The position numbers and the translations under genes are program-made. Source: Candidatus Gastranaerophilales bacterium (GTDB lineage Bacteria > Cyanobacteriota > Vampirovibrionia > Gastranaerophilales > Gastranaerophilaceae). Taken from it: a DNA stretch of 64,000 nt. Below the pieces are notes generated by a model. That model searched no databases. It saw only the letters and a program-made list of their open reading frames with translations, and had not been told where the DNA came from. Position 1 is the first letter of the stretch; the number at the start of each line of letters is the position of its first letter. Positions 27,197 through 37,300 of this stretch are shown here, one piece after another. The stretch covers positions 62,001-126,000 of the forward strand of contig CALUYD010000004.1 of assembly GCA_944324915.1 (NCBI GenBank), written 5' to 3'.

Positions 27197-29580
27197 TATT
27201 TAGCACCTCCGTTTTTTTCTTCCGGAAACTCTTTATCGATTTTACCAAACAACGGCTGTACTAATAAAGTCACAGCAACCAAAATAATTGTCATTGGAAG
27301 GAATGTATGTAACCAAATCTTATTATTACTTAATCTTTTTGCAAAATTTCTCAAATTATTCATTACGGAACTACATCTAGTATAATCCAATGCTTGATTT
27401 GTAGTATCCTTACCGTTCTCAAATATTGCATATATACTTTCAAGATATTTTTTAAGTCCTTTTCCTTTTTCTAATGAATCATCTGCCATACCAATAAACA
27501 TTTTTAATTTATCAGCTACATCTTTTTCTATTTCAGAAAATTTTTCAAAGTTAAATACTTCTTTAGCTACATCTTTAACGCTACCTTCGTTAAAAGCGTA
27601 TGCGCCATTTTTAAATACATTATAATCGCCATCATATATTGCTTTTTTGATTGCGCCTAAAACTTCTTTATCGCAACCATTAAACTCGCCATCAGCTAAT
27701 CTTCTTTCAAAATTTGCACATAATAACATTCTTATTCTTGTAGCATCTAAGTCTATTTTTTTGTTTTCAACAACATTAGATAAAATTTTTCTTGCAAATT
27801 CTTCATCGCCACCAAGAAGCGCTTTATTTAAGCCTTTTAAATCAATTCCATCTATTGAAGCCTCATCAATTGCAATTTGTGATAATGTATCTTTATCTTG
27901 CAATTGTTTAATAATATTTAAAACACTATCATCCATTTGTCCTAAAGTTACGGATTCTAAAAATGCTTTATAATCAGCATCTGTACCTTTTACAGCTTTA
28001 CTTACCAATTCTGACAAATAAGCAACAGCTTCTTTATCTTGTAAATCTTTCAATTTGAAATAATCAGGAGTTTTAAATCCAAGTCCGCTGAATACTTTTT
28101 TCATTGCTTTAGAATATTCTAAAGTTGAAGCAGATTCAGATTTTGAACCTACAACAGGATTTAATAAATCAGCGTATGCTTTTAATCTTGCTCTTAATTG
28201 TGCAACAGGACCTTTGTTATATGCTTCAACAAACTTAAAGAAATCCTTTTTATCTGAAATTGCATCAGCTTTTTTCATAACTTTTTCTTTAAATTCTTTA
28301 GAAAAGTCTAATTTTCCTAATTCATCCTTTAATTTTTGAATTGAAGGATTTGTATCCAACGCATTTTTAAGACTTGCTAATTTCATAGCGTCATCAACTG
28401 CTTCTTGCGCACCATCTATTGAAGAAACAGTTGCGCCAAGAGCTCCAAAAGCCCCATCTATTGGAGAAGCGGTTGCACCAAGAGCTTCAAAAGCACTATC
28501 TACACTTTTAATAGTGCAACTATCTAATATTTCATCAAGATTTAAATCATCAGTTTTTAAAGTAGCTAAACTATGATAAATATCTCTTAATTCTTCAATA
28601 ACCCCAAATGGTTTGAAATCTTTCAATGCATTAGCGTCATCTATATCTTTATATTTTAAAATAAAGTCAGTTGGGAATAGAGTTTTTGCAATATCTCTCA
28701 AAAATCCGCCTTCAAGAGGAGCGTCTTTAGCACTTTCAAGTATTGATGCTAATTCCTTTTCATTTCTTACTTCAGGTTTAACTGATTTTATGAAATCTAC
28801 AAAACCACCGTCATGGAATATCTTATTTACTTTATTTACATCATGAGCTACAACAGCTTTTTCAACAACAGGTTCAACATAATTACCTATAATTGAAGTT
28901 AATAAAGGAGTTGCAAAACCTGCTGTTGCCATCCATAAAGTTCTATTTTGAAGAGTTGTTTTTTGTATTTTTCTTTGTATTTTTTCTTTTCCGTTTTCAG
29001 AATCGTAATCAATTCCCGCTCTTTTTGCGTCTTTTCTTAATTGTTCTTCAGGATATGCATCCCAAACATAGAATTGATTATCTAAACCAAAATCTTTTTT
29101 ATCGCCTTGAGCGCTGATATATTTTCTATCAATTCTAAAACCATGAACTAATCTTGCAGGAATATTGATAAATAATTTTGGCCATAATGACATCATGCCA
29201 ATAAAAGTAGCTCCGCCTACATAGCTCATAATTGCATTTGTTTTTGTTTTAGATTTAAGAGCTAAAAATGACGCAATTAAAAATGCACCTAATTTTAAGC
29301 CTAAATCATTTATTCTACCAAGGCTATTATCACCCATTTCGCCTGTTTTAACGGTTTTAAAGAAATTTTTTACATCATTAAAATCATCTTTAATTGCTGT
29401 AATGGGATTTCCAAGCATGCCTTCATCAACCAACTTAGCCTTTGCTTCATTTGGTTTTACTTCGTTTGCTCTTTTTTGAAGCTCAACATAAGCTCTTTCA
29501 TGATGACTTTGAGTGCTTGGAGCTTGCTTATTAGTGCTAATATTTAATTTATTTTGTAAAATCGGACTTATATATGTCAT
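27196..29580 (-). CDS. Large membrane protein of unknown function in the GH13 operon
   Basis: 794 residues. Hydrophobic helices occur near 95-130 (LKLGAFLIASFLALKS, YVGGATFIGMMSLW), near 220-235 and at the C-terminal end (TFLPMTIILVAVTLLVQP). A long, charged, mostly helical middle lies between. A tandem repeat reading ALGATASPIDGA and ALGATVSSIDGA sits near residues 374-400. I use the ATG at 29580, which overlaps the upstream stop (TAATG) after GAGGTG. No family recognised. Operon position suggests it anchors or organises the two GH13 enzymes, an inference only. Confidence 0.65.
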   Translation of the reverse strand: MTYISPILQNKLNISTNKQAPSTQSHHERAYVELQKRANEVKPNEAKAKLVDEGMLGNPITAIKDDFNDVKNFFKTVKTGEMGDNSLGRINDLGLKLGAFLIASFLALKSKTKTNAIMSYVGGATFIGMMSLWPKLFINIPARLVHGFRIDRKYISAQGDKKDFGLDNQFYVWDAYPEEQLRKDAKRAGIDYDSENGKEKIQRKIQKTTLQNRTLWMATAGFATPLLTSIIGNYVEPVVEKAVVAHDVNKVNKIFHDGGFVDFIKSVKPEVRNEKELASILESAKDAPLEGGFLRDIAKTLFPTDFILKYKDIDDANALKDFKPFGVIEELRDIYHSLATLKTDDLNLDEILDSCTIKSVDSAFEALGATASPIDGAFGALGATVSSIDGAQEAVDDAMKLASLKNALDTNPSIQKLKDELGKLDFSKEFKEKVMKKADAISDKKDFFKFVEAYNKGPVAQLRARLKAYADLLNPVVGSKSESASTLEYSKAMKKVFSGLGFKTPDYFKLKDLQDKEAVAYLSELVSKAVKGTDADYKAFLESVTLGQMDDSVLNIIKQLQDKDTLSQIAIDEASIDGIDLKGLNKALLGGDEEFARKILSNVVENKKIDLDATRIRMLLCANFERRLADGEFNGCDKEVLGAIKKAIYDGDYNVFKNGAYAFNEGSVKDVAKEVFNFEKFSEIEKDVADKLKMFIGMADDSLEKGKGLKKYLESIYAIFENGKDTTNQALDYTRCSSVMNNLRNFAKRLSNNKIWLHTFLPMTIILVAVTLLVQPLFGKIDKEFPEEKNGGAK

Positions 29581-30614
29581 TAGCACACCTCATACTCTTT
29601 CTTTGTATCGACTTTGCTCTTCATATTGTCAGGCTTATGTTTAAAGCCTAAAATAGGAATTAAGCAAGTTAAGAATGTTGCAACTGCGGATGCGATAATT
29701 AAGCCCTTACCTAAGTGTTTGTATAAAGGTTTAATTAATTTACCTAAATTTGTATTTTTAACATCTATATCTCTACCCTTCCACAATTCAATAGCGCCTT
29801 CTTTTATTGCGCTTAAAATCGTTCTAGGTTGTTTTATTTTAATTCCCCCAAACGCATTTTGAGAGCCAAGAGCAACACCTGTTGCAGCTACTATATATTT
29901 TCCGATGTTTTCAAGAGCTGTTGCTCTGGCTTTAACGCCTCTAATTTTTTCACTCGCCATTTGGTTAGATGCATTCTTTTTATCTTTATAACCTACTTTT
30001 TCTACAATTCTGTCGTCATGATAATAAGCATTATTGTGATTTAATTCACCATCTTTTGTTAATAAATCACTACGATAGAATTGAACAGAATCATATACTC
30101 TAGGATATTGCGTTCTAACGAGTCCTTTTTCTTGACCGGGTTCCGGTAATTCATTTACTTTCTTAGTGTAGAATAAATCAAGATTAACACCGGTAAATGC
30201 ATTAATTACTGTTCTTGAAAGTTTTTGAAATGCCCATTTACCAGCTGCATATAATATAACGCCTGCTGCTGCTTGTTTAAAACTAATATTTGCAAATCTT
30301 GCATCGTCAGCGCTAAATTTATGATTTACAAGTCCGTATGAAGCCATTAACATCAAGCTACCAACTATATTTGGAACCATGCCTAATGATAAATATTCAT
30401 AAAAATCACTATTTTTAGAACCCGCAAAACCTTTAGGATAATACGTTAAAATATCGTTATAAAGTTTGTGAGCCCCTACTTTTACTCCCTCAAGCGGTCC
30501 TTGTTTATGAATATGAGTTTCGTATTTATAAAATTTCTCTTTCTTGTCCTTATCTGAAACAAGATATCCGACATTTGGAAGATTTTCTACATTTACACTT
30601 GCTACCGGTTGCAT
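29580..30614 (-). CDS. Membrane protein of unknown function, first gene of the GH13 operon
   Basis: 344 residues. Hydrophobic segments lie near residues 75-92 (MVPNIVGSLMLMASYGLV), 105-125, 235-250 and 310-330 (LIIASAVATFLTCLIPIL), with soluble charged parts between. The N-terminal LPNVGY motif (residues 12-17) recurs in the small protein at 49.6 kb. The ribosome binding site is GGGG. A TGn-extended -10 (TGTTAATAT, 30627-30635) lies upstream. No family recognised. Confidence 0.65.
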   Translation of the reverse strand: MQPVASVNVENLPNVGYLVSDKDKKEKFYKYETHIHKQGPLEGVKVGAHKLYNDILTYYPKGFAGSKNSDFYEYLSLGMVPNIVGSLMLMASYGLVNHKFSADDARFANISFKQAAAGVILYAAGKWAFQKLSRTVINAFTGVNLDLFYTKKVNELPEPGQEKGLVRTQYPRVYDSVQFYRSDLLTKDGELNHNNAYYHDDRIVEKVGYKDKKNASNQMASEKIRGVKARATALENIGKYIVAATGVALGSQNAFGGIKIKQPRTILSAIKEGAIELWKGRDIDVKNTNLGKLIKPLYKHLGKGLIIASAVATFLTCLIPILGFKHKPDNMKSKVDTKKEYEVC

Positions 30615-30783
30615 AAATACCCCAAAATATTAACACATTTTTTATAACACACATAAATCTCAAAATTTGCCTTTTTTGAGTAAATATTCTTAACAATAAT
30701 TAATAACGTAAAATATACACCTAATCTTAGTTACGAGGTTTTGACAATTATTAAATTCAACACCATTAACGAATATTTACCTG

Positions 30784-30813
30784 TTGCAAATAATACCAAA
30801 AATTTTGTAAAAT
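30784..30813 (+). promoter_or_regulatory. Promoter of the STAND-TPR gene, leaderless start
   Basis: TTGCAA (30784-30789), 18-base spacer, TAAAAT (30808-30813), then 6 bases to the ATG at 30820. No ribosome binding site. The 205-base gap to the divergent GH13 operon holds no other gene that I can support. Confidence 0.6.
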
Positions 30814-30819
30814 ATTATT

Positions 30820-33141
30820 ATGACACAAGGCTTTTTTCAATTTAATAATTCTATTATAAATGAAATAAGAAATTTTGCTACATCTTCTTTCGACTTACTC
30901 TTCATGAGTGGTCAAAGAGGTAGCGCAAAAAGCGAAACAATAGAAAAAATAATACCCGAATTAGAGGAGAATAACCTTGTTTTTCAGCACTTTTGCTTCG
31001 AGAATACAGTTATTGATGATTTTCTTTTAAATTTTTACGATTCGTTAAGAAATTTTTCAATTTTGCAAAAAATTTCTCTTAAAAAATTTTCAACTGACAA
31101 TTTTAAAGAAAAAGTAAGTCATTATTTTAAAACAATTGATGAAAATTGCATTATAATTGTTGAAAACTTTGAAAAAGTAGATTCAAACGTTGAAATTGTT
31201 GATTTTTTGTCGCACCTCGCAAGTTATGTAAATGTAAAAATTGTAATTGTTACAAGAAATCGCGAAAAAAATCTTTTCAGATTTAAAAAAATAAGAACAA
31301 AAAACCTTGAAATTAATGAAATTAATAAAGAAGACTTTAAATCAAGACTATCAATTCTAACAGAGCCTATGAGCCTTGATATTAAGGAAAAATTTTATGA
31401 AATAACTCAAGGATTAGAATTATTTCTTAAAATGAGCGTTAAATATTGCACAACAACAAACACTGCAATAGCTGATTTAATTGCTGAATATGAAAGAAAA
31501 AATCTTGGCTCTTATACATCTTATGAAGAATTTATTGTAACAAAATTTATTTCTCTTGTTCCTGCAATATATAAAAATTTATTAAAAACCTTATCTGCAA
31601 TATCTCATCCTGTGAGTATTGATTTTTTAAACAGATATAAATTAGGTAATGTTTCATATATTGAATATTTGTCTAAAAATTTCTTGGTTAATAAATTTAA
31701 AGACGAATACTATGTAAAAGACTATTTTAGGCAATACATAACAAAAAATTTCTCTATTCAAGAAAAAGTAACTTATTACAAAAATTTAGTTGAAATTTAT
31801 GAAAATGAATTAACAAAAAGCCCTAAAGACCGATTAATCAGACTTTCGAGAGAAGCAATAAGAAAAGAAATAGAAAATTTTAAAATCAAAATTCCTTCAA
31901 TCAATTCAAACGAAAAAAATGCTTTTTCATATCTTGGAGTTAATTCATCTCCTTGGCAAGATGAAAAAACAATTCAAAAAACAAAACTCTCCGAAAAGCT
32001 GAATAAAATCAAAGAAAGAAGAAATTTCTTAATCAAAGAACAAACAAAAATTGAAAAATTTGATAAAGCTCAACTCAAACAAAATCGAGAAGAAAGAGAA
32101 AAAAATAAACGCTTTATTATTGATTTAATTAATTCTTCAAGAGATTTTGCAAAAAATTATCAATATCAAGATGCTCTAAACGAATTAAAAAGAGCCCAAG
32201 AGGTTGATTTTGAAAACGAATTTCAAATTGAAATTCTGATTTTGATTGCAAAAAATAATGAAGCGCTAAATCGTACAAATCTTTCTTTGGAATATTACCA
32301 AAAAGCCCTTGATTTGGCCAAAGAAAAAAATGATTCAAGAATTTGCGAAATAGAATTTTTAATAGCAAGACTTGAAAAAAACACCTTTAAAATTGATGAA
32401 GCCAAAGAAAAATTCAGAGAAATTATCAAAAATAAATCTAATTCAATACACTTTATCGCAAAAGCAAACCTTGAATTAGGAGAAATTGAAGAAGCAAATT
32501 CAAACTTAGAAGAAGCAATAAAATGCTATAAATCAGCTCTTGATTTATCTTTAGGCAAAGACAAAAATCTTGTTTGCAAATGTTATTACAGGCTTGCTGT
32601 TTTATATGATGAACATCAAGACTACCAAAACGCTATAAAATATTATCAAAAAAATTATCAAACAAGCTCAGAGCGAAAAGAAAACAAATATTATTCAGTA
32701 TCTTTAACAAACCTTGCTTCAATTTATAACGAACAAGGAAGATTAAAAGATTCAATTGATTATCTGAAACTTGCTCTAATTTATGACGGCGAAGTGGATG
32801 ATTGGGAAAATATGTATTTTTCTCAAAAAGAATTAGCCAAATTATATCAAAGATTTGATGAAACAAGCGCAATCGGTTATTATAAACAAGCTCTAAACAG
32901 TGCTAAAAAATTAAATGATACATTTAAAGAAGCACTTGTTCATTTTGAATTGGGCGAGTTCTTCTATGACAGAGGAGAAGATGAAAAAGCGCTCGTTAAT
33001 TTCTATAATGCAAAAATTATCTTGAAAAAAATTCAAGATAATGAGAATATTTTAAGAGTTGAATCTCGAATAAAAGATATAAAAATGAGGCTTGATGATA
33101 CAGCATTCAGCTTAATTTCTCAAAAATATGATAACATCTAA
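30820..33141 (+). CDS. STAND-type ATPase with C-terminal TPR repeats, MalT-like without DNA-binding domain
   Basis: 773 residues. The N-terminal P-loop-like motif is SGQRGSAKS (near residue 29), where the usual GK[ST] is AKS. A Walker-B-like CIIIVENFE lies near 109 and a sensor segment KIVIVTRNR near 135. A helical region follows, then TPR repeats from about residue 450 to 760 (for example ALNELKRAQEV, AIKCYKSALDLS, AIKYYQKNY, AIGYYKQAL). MalT and related STAND regulators share the NTPase-TPR plan, but no helix-turn-helix is visible here. It is divergent from the GH13 operon and overlaps rsmG by 14 bases. Protein-protein signalling is a guess. Confidence 0.6.
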   Translation: MTQGFFQFNNSIINEIRNFATSSFDLLFMSGQRGSAKSETIEKIIPELEENNLVFQHFCFENTVIDDFLLNFYDSLRNFSILQKISLKKFSTDNFKEKVSHYFKTIDENCIIIVENFEKVDSNVEIVDFLSHLASYVNVKIVIVTRNREKNLFRFKKIRTKNLEINEINKEDFKSRLSILTEPMSLDIKEKFYEITQGLELFLKMSVKYCTTTNTAIADLIAEYERKNLGSYTSYEEFIVTKFISLVPAIYKNLLKTLSAISHPVSIDFLNRYKLGNVSYIEYLSKNFLVNKFKDEYYVKDYFRQYITKNFSIQEKVTYYKNLVEIYENELTKSPKDRLIRLSREAIRKEIENFKIKIPSINSNEKNAFSYLGVNSSPWQDEKTIQKTKLSEKLNKIKERRNFLIKEQTKIEKFDKAQLKQNREEREKNKRFIIDLINSSRDFAKNYQYQDALNELKRAQEVDFENEFQIEILILIAKNNEALNRTNLSLEYYQKALDLAKEKNDSRICEIEFLIARLEKNTFKIDEAKEKFREIIKNKSNSIHFIAKANLELGEIEEANSNLEEAIKCYKSALDLSLGKDKNLVCKCYYRLAVLYDEHQDYQNAIKYYQKNYQTSSERKENKYYSVSLTNLASIYNEQGRLKDSIDYLKLALIYDGEVDDWENMYFSQKELAKLYQRFDETSAIGYYKQALNSAKKLNDTFKEALVHFELGEFFYDRGEDEKALVNFYNAKIILKKIQDNENILRVESRIKDIKMRLDDTAFSLISQKYDNI

Positions 33142-33760
33142 ACAAATTGACATTTTAAAAAAAGAACTTAATTTCACTTTGGATGAAAATACAATCCAAA
33201 AGTTAGACCTATGGGAAAAAATATTTAAAGAATATAATTCCCACACAAACCTTATGAGCAGAGGGGATATTGAGGTTTTATTTGAAAAGCATGTTTTTGA
33301 TTCTTTAGCTATTTTAAAATGGGAAAAATTTAAAAATCATAAAAAAATTTTAGATGTCGGTACAGGTGGCGGTTTTCCAAGCGTTATTTTAGCGATTTGT
33401 TTTTCTGATATTAAAGTAATAGCTAACGATTCAAGAATTAAAAAGATAAATTTTATAAAAGAAATAAAAGAAAAATTATCGCTGAATAACCTTATAATTG
33501 AATATAACAGAGTTGAAGATATTGAAAATCTTGAAGTTGATTTAATTGTTTCAAGAGCAGTCGGAAAAATGCTTGATGTGTATGAGCTATCTAAAAAACA
33601 TCTAGCTAAAAACGGAGATTTTTTAATCTATAAAGCAAAATTATCTGATGAAGAAATTAAAAATTTCAAGAAAAAATATAAAAACGCAAATTTTGAAATT
33701 ATACCTTACAAATTGCCTCTTGAAGAAAATTACGAAAGAAATTTAATCCTCTTGAAATAA
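33128..33760 (+). CDS. rsmG: 16S rRNA (guanine-N7) methyltransferase RsmG
   Basis: RsmG methylates G527 of 16S rRNA. The 210-residue protein has the GidB pattern: NLMSRGDIEVLFEKHVFDS near residue 38, SAM motif ILDVGTGGGFPSVILAI near 72 and SRAVGKML near 139. The start lies inside the end of the preceding gene, implying coupling. Its 3' end overlaps the convergent nuclease gene by 18 bases. Confidence 0.95.
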   Translation: MITSKQIDILKKELNFTLDENTIQKLDLWEKIFKEYNSHTNLMSRGDIEVLFEKHVFDSLAILKWEKFKNHKKILDVGTGGGFPSVILAICFSDIKVIANDSRIKKINFIKEIKEKLSLNNLIIEYNRVEDIENLEVDLIVSRAVGKMLDVYELSKKHLAKNGDFLIYKAKLSDEEIKNFKKKYKNANFEIIPYKLPLEENYERNLILLK

Positions 33761-34330
33761 TTTTTGTATTATTTTTTCAATTCTTTCTTTATATTTTTCA
33801 TCATTTAGATAATCAACCTCAACAATATCAAGTTTTTCTAAAGATAAATAGCGCATTTTGATGTTTTTTGTATTAAAAATTTTACTTGCACAATACATAT
33901 AAACAACGCTTTGAAGGTCATAAGAAGGGTTTTTTGGCAAATTCAAAGTTTTCCAATCATAAATTATATAAAAATCATCCTTTTTATAAATAGCATCAAA
34001 TCTGCCTGTTAGATAATAATTCCAGCCGTCTAAATCCTCTTTAATTAAAAAAGGGTATTCAGTATGAATAAAATATTTTCTTTCATCTTTTAAAATTTTT
34101 TCTAAATTTTGCCAAACAATTTTTTCTTTTTCATCTAGCGAATTAATCATTTTATCAACATCAAAATTATTTATATAATAGCAAATTAAAGCGTGAAATT
34201 TTTGCCCTAAAACGGCCCTATCATCCTTTTTAAACAATGAAAGATTATAGATAAATTTATCCTTAAATTCATCTAAATTTTTTTCTAAAATTTTTAGAGA
34301 ATGTGCGCTGAATGTATCTATTTTATTCAT
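33743..34330 (-). CDS. Stand-alone PD-(D/E)XK (RecB-type) nuclease
   Basis: 195 residues. The nuclease core GRFDAIYKKDDFYIIYDWKT near residue 105 supplies the metal-binding Asp residues and catalytic Lys. QSVVYMYCA near 138 matches the RecB motif QL..Y. Such domains normally form the C-terminal end of AddB, AddA or RecB. Here it is separate, overlapping the stop of the helicase gene by 4 bases (ATGA), so the two products probably work together in end resection. Confidence 0.85.
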   Translation of the reverse strand: MNKIDTFSAHSLKILEKNLDEFKDKFIYNLSLFKKDDRAVLGQKFHALICYYINNFDVDKMINSLDEKEKIVWQNLEKILKDERKYFIHTEYPFLIKEDLDGWNYYLTGRFDAIYKKDDFYIIYDWKTLNLPKNPSYDLQSVVYMYCASKIFNTKNIKMRYLSLEKLDIVEVDYLNDEKYKERIEKIIQKLFQED

Positions 34331-37300
34331 TTCAAGCCCTCAAAAATTTCGCTTTCTTCTATTGGTTTTATTCTTCCAAAATATTTATAATTTTTTGCAG
34401 TTGATAAAAGCAATTTTTTCTTAGCTCTTGTAATTCCAACATAAATTAATCTATAATTTTCTTCCACAATTTCTGTTTTCAATTCAAGCTCTGTTTTTGG
34501 CTCTTTTTTAATTTTTTGAATGAATTTGGAATTTTCTTTCAATTTATAATCATTCACGCTAAAACAAAGGTTTTCTTTAGTTAATTCAGGAATAAACACA
34601 TAATCAAATTCATCCCCTTTTGATTTATGCAATGTCATAATCTGTACTTTTGAGCGCTTTTGAGCCGTATCATCATTTTGGAAAAATTTAATATTTGAAA
34701 AATTATTTTTAAATTGAATTTCTCTTAATCTTAAAACCGTATTTTCAAAATTTCTTTGGGTATTCATTATTTTTTGAGCAATAGTAGCTACAAGCGAGAT
34801 ATTATCCTTATTTGCGCCAGATGAAAAATAAAAAGAGCCTATCTCATAAACTAAATCATAAACAGAATAATGATTTTTAAATAAAAAATAGGTCATATCC
34901 CAATAAAATTGCTCGTCATAATCATCTCTTAAAAATATAGGTTCATTTAGGCTATTAGCATATTTTACAGAGTTAAAATCATAATATCCAAGCTCAAACA
35001 ATTCACGAGCGATTTCTTTTACAATTTTCAATTCAAAAGGATTTGAAATAAATTCCAAAATCAAAAGGCAAATTCTATAAACAGGGTTATTTATAAGGCT
35101 TTCAGAGTTTTTATAAGTCTTTATAGAGTTGTCCTCTAATAATTTTGCCCATTTATTTATAGCAAAATTACTCCTTAAAAGTATTGCTACTGTTGCTTCT
35201 TTTTCATTTTTAAATATATTTTTTATATCTTTTATAATTTCATTTGATTCTTCAATTTCATTTTCAAAAACTGCGCGTGAAACAGCGTTTTTATCAACGA
35301 TATTAACATGCTCAACAGGCTTCATTATAAGATTTGAAAAAGCGTCAATTTTTTCTTCTTTAGCCCAAGCTACAACGCTATTGGCGCAATCTAAAACCCC
35401 TGTTGCACATCTTTGACATCTATCCATCTCAACATTATAAGAATTTTTCATAAATTCTCTAAAACCTTTTACATCAGAATTTGTAAAAGTAGATGTTATT
35501 GCTTGATTTATATCTCCACAACGAATAATATTTTTATATTTTCCACCCAAAAGCATAATTAAATTTTGCTGAATATAGCTTGAATCCTGCGCTTCATCTT
35601 CAATAATAATTTTTGCTATATTTTGATAATATTCTAAAATATCCTTGTTTTCCCTCAAAAGCCTTAAACTATAAAGCAATAAATCATCATAATCAATTAA
35701 ATTTTGCTCTTTTAATTTTTGCTCGTAAGCCTGATAAACATTCAAAAACAAACGATTAGAACAGATATAATTATTATCCATTGCAAGCTCATTTTTATAA
35801 GCAGAAATAGCGCTTGAATATAATTCCGTTTTATCTGCTCCTATTCCTAAAGCATAAACAATCTCATTTAAAATAGCATTTCTTTTAATTTCATCCACTA
35901 TCTCAAAATCATAATCAAGATTTAATTTTGCATAATTGTTATTATCTTTAATTATTCTAAGCGCAAGCCCATGAATTGTAGATATATTAGGCAATTCAGA
36001 TAAATCAGGGTATTTTGCTTTTATTCTTTCTCTAAAATTTCTTGCAGCAGATTCCATAAAAGTTAAAACAAAGATGTTTTTTGATTCAATATTATCTAAG
36101 ATTTCACCCGATAAAATTTTATCTACCAAAAGAAGCATAATTGTAGTTTTTCCTGAACCTGCAGTAGCGCTCACTGACATCAAACCGCCTTTATAATCTA
36201 AAACTGCTTGCTGGTCCGGTCTTGGAATTATTGGTTTTGCTTCCTTTTTTTCGCTTGAATTTTGATATTTATAATATTTATCAATACCGCCTAAATTTTC
36301 TTGACCCAAACTATCATAAACACTTGAATAAAGATAAATTTCATCAGCTAAAAGATAGAGTTTATATAAAGTTCTTGCAGTTCTATCTTTTGTTAATTCA
36401 ATATTATCTTCAAGCTCAAAAGTGTCTTTATTCCAACTTTTTTGCATAACCCAAGCGTTATATAATGGTCCTATATCTTGTTTTAGCCAATTTTCACTAT
36501 TTACATCCAATAAAAACTGATATTTTACATTATATGAATAATCAATTATTTTTTGAGCAGATGAAACAACAATCGAATTATCATCCATTTCATCATCAGA
36601 CAAAGGATTTTCAGAAATTATAGTGTTTTCTAATTGCACAATAAGCTCTAAATTTGAAACGCTAGACCCAAAAACCTCTTCAAAATCATAAATTTGCTTT
36701 AATAATTGATTAATTTTAATTATATCTTTTGAAATTTCACGCTCGATTTTAACAAAATTCGAAACTATTTCAAAAAGTTGAGTTGATAATTTTTCAAAAC
36801 GTATTTTTTCATAAACTTCAATTAACTTCTGAAATTCAGATATATCTTTATTTTTAATAACATCAAAAATATTTGAATTTTTAAAATCTCGCTCGAGTTT
36901 ATATTCTTGAATTATTTTTATAGTTTGTTTTTTATCCAAATTTAAAAGCTCAATAAAAATACCTTTTAAAATATAAGGTGAAATATCTTGATTATCTTTA
37001 TCGTTAATTATTTTTAAAAGCTCTAGAATATAACCTATGAGCTTATTTTGGTTTAGTTTTTCGTTTTTAGTTAAAAAATTAAAATTAAATCCTGATTTTT
37101 CTAAAATCAATTTCAAAAAGTCATCGGAATTTGGCGTAATAATAGCTATTTCATTAGGTTTTATGCCGTTATTTATAAGATTTTTTATATTAGATAAACC
37201 ATCTTCAATCATTTCATTTCTTTTCAAAAATGATTTTGTTTTAATGTTTGAAAATTCAATTTCCTTATCATTTCTAACATTTTCAAGAATTTTTTTCGCA

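Noticed and set aside
27080-29117. Several plus-strand open frames over the GH13 operon
   Set aside because: All are antisense shadows of long minus-strand genes with clear ribosome binding sites and coupling.
30739-30843. Possible 35-codon ORF starting with TTG after GAGG
   Set aside because: The spacing from GAGG to TTG is too short, it runs into the STAND gene in another frame, and the TTGACA there is equally likely a -35 relic.
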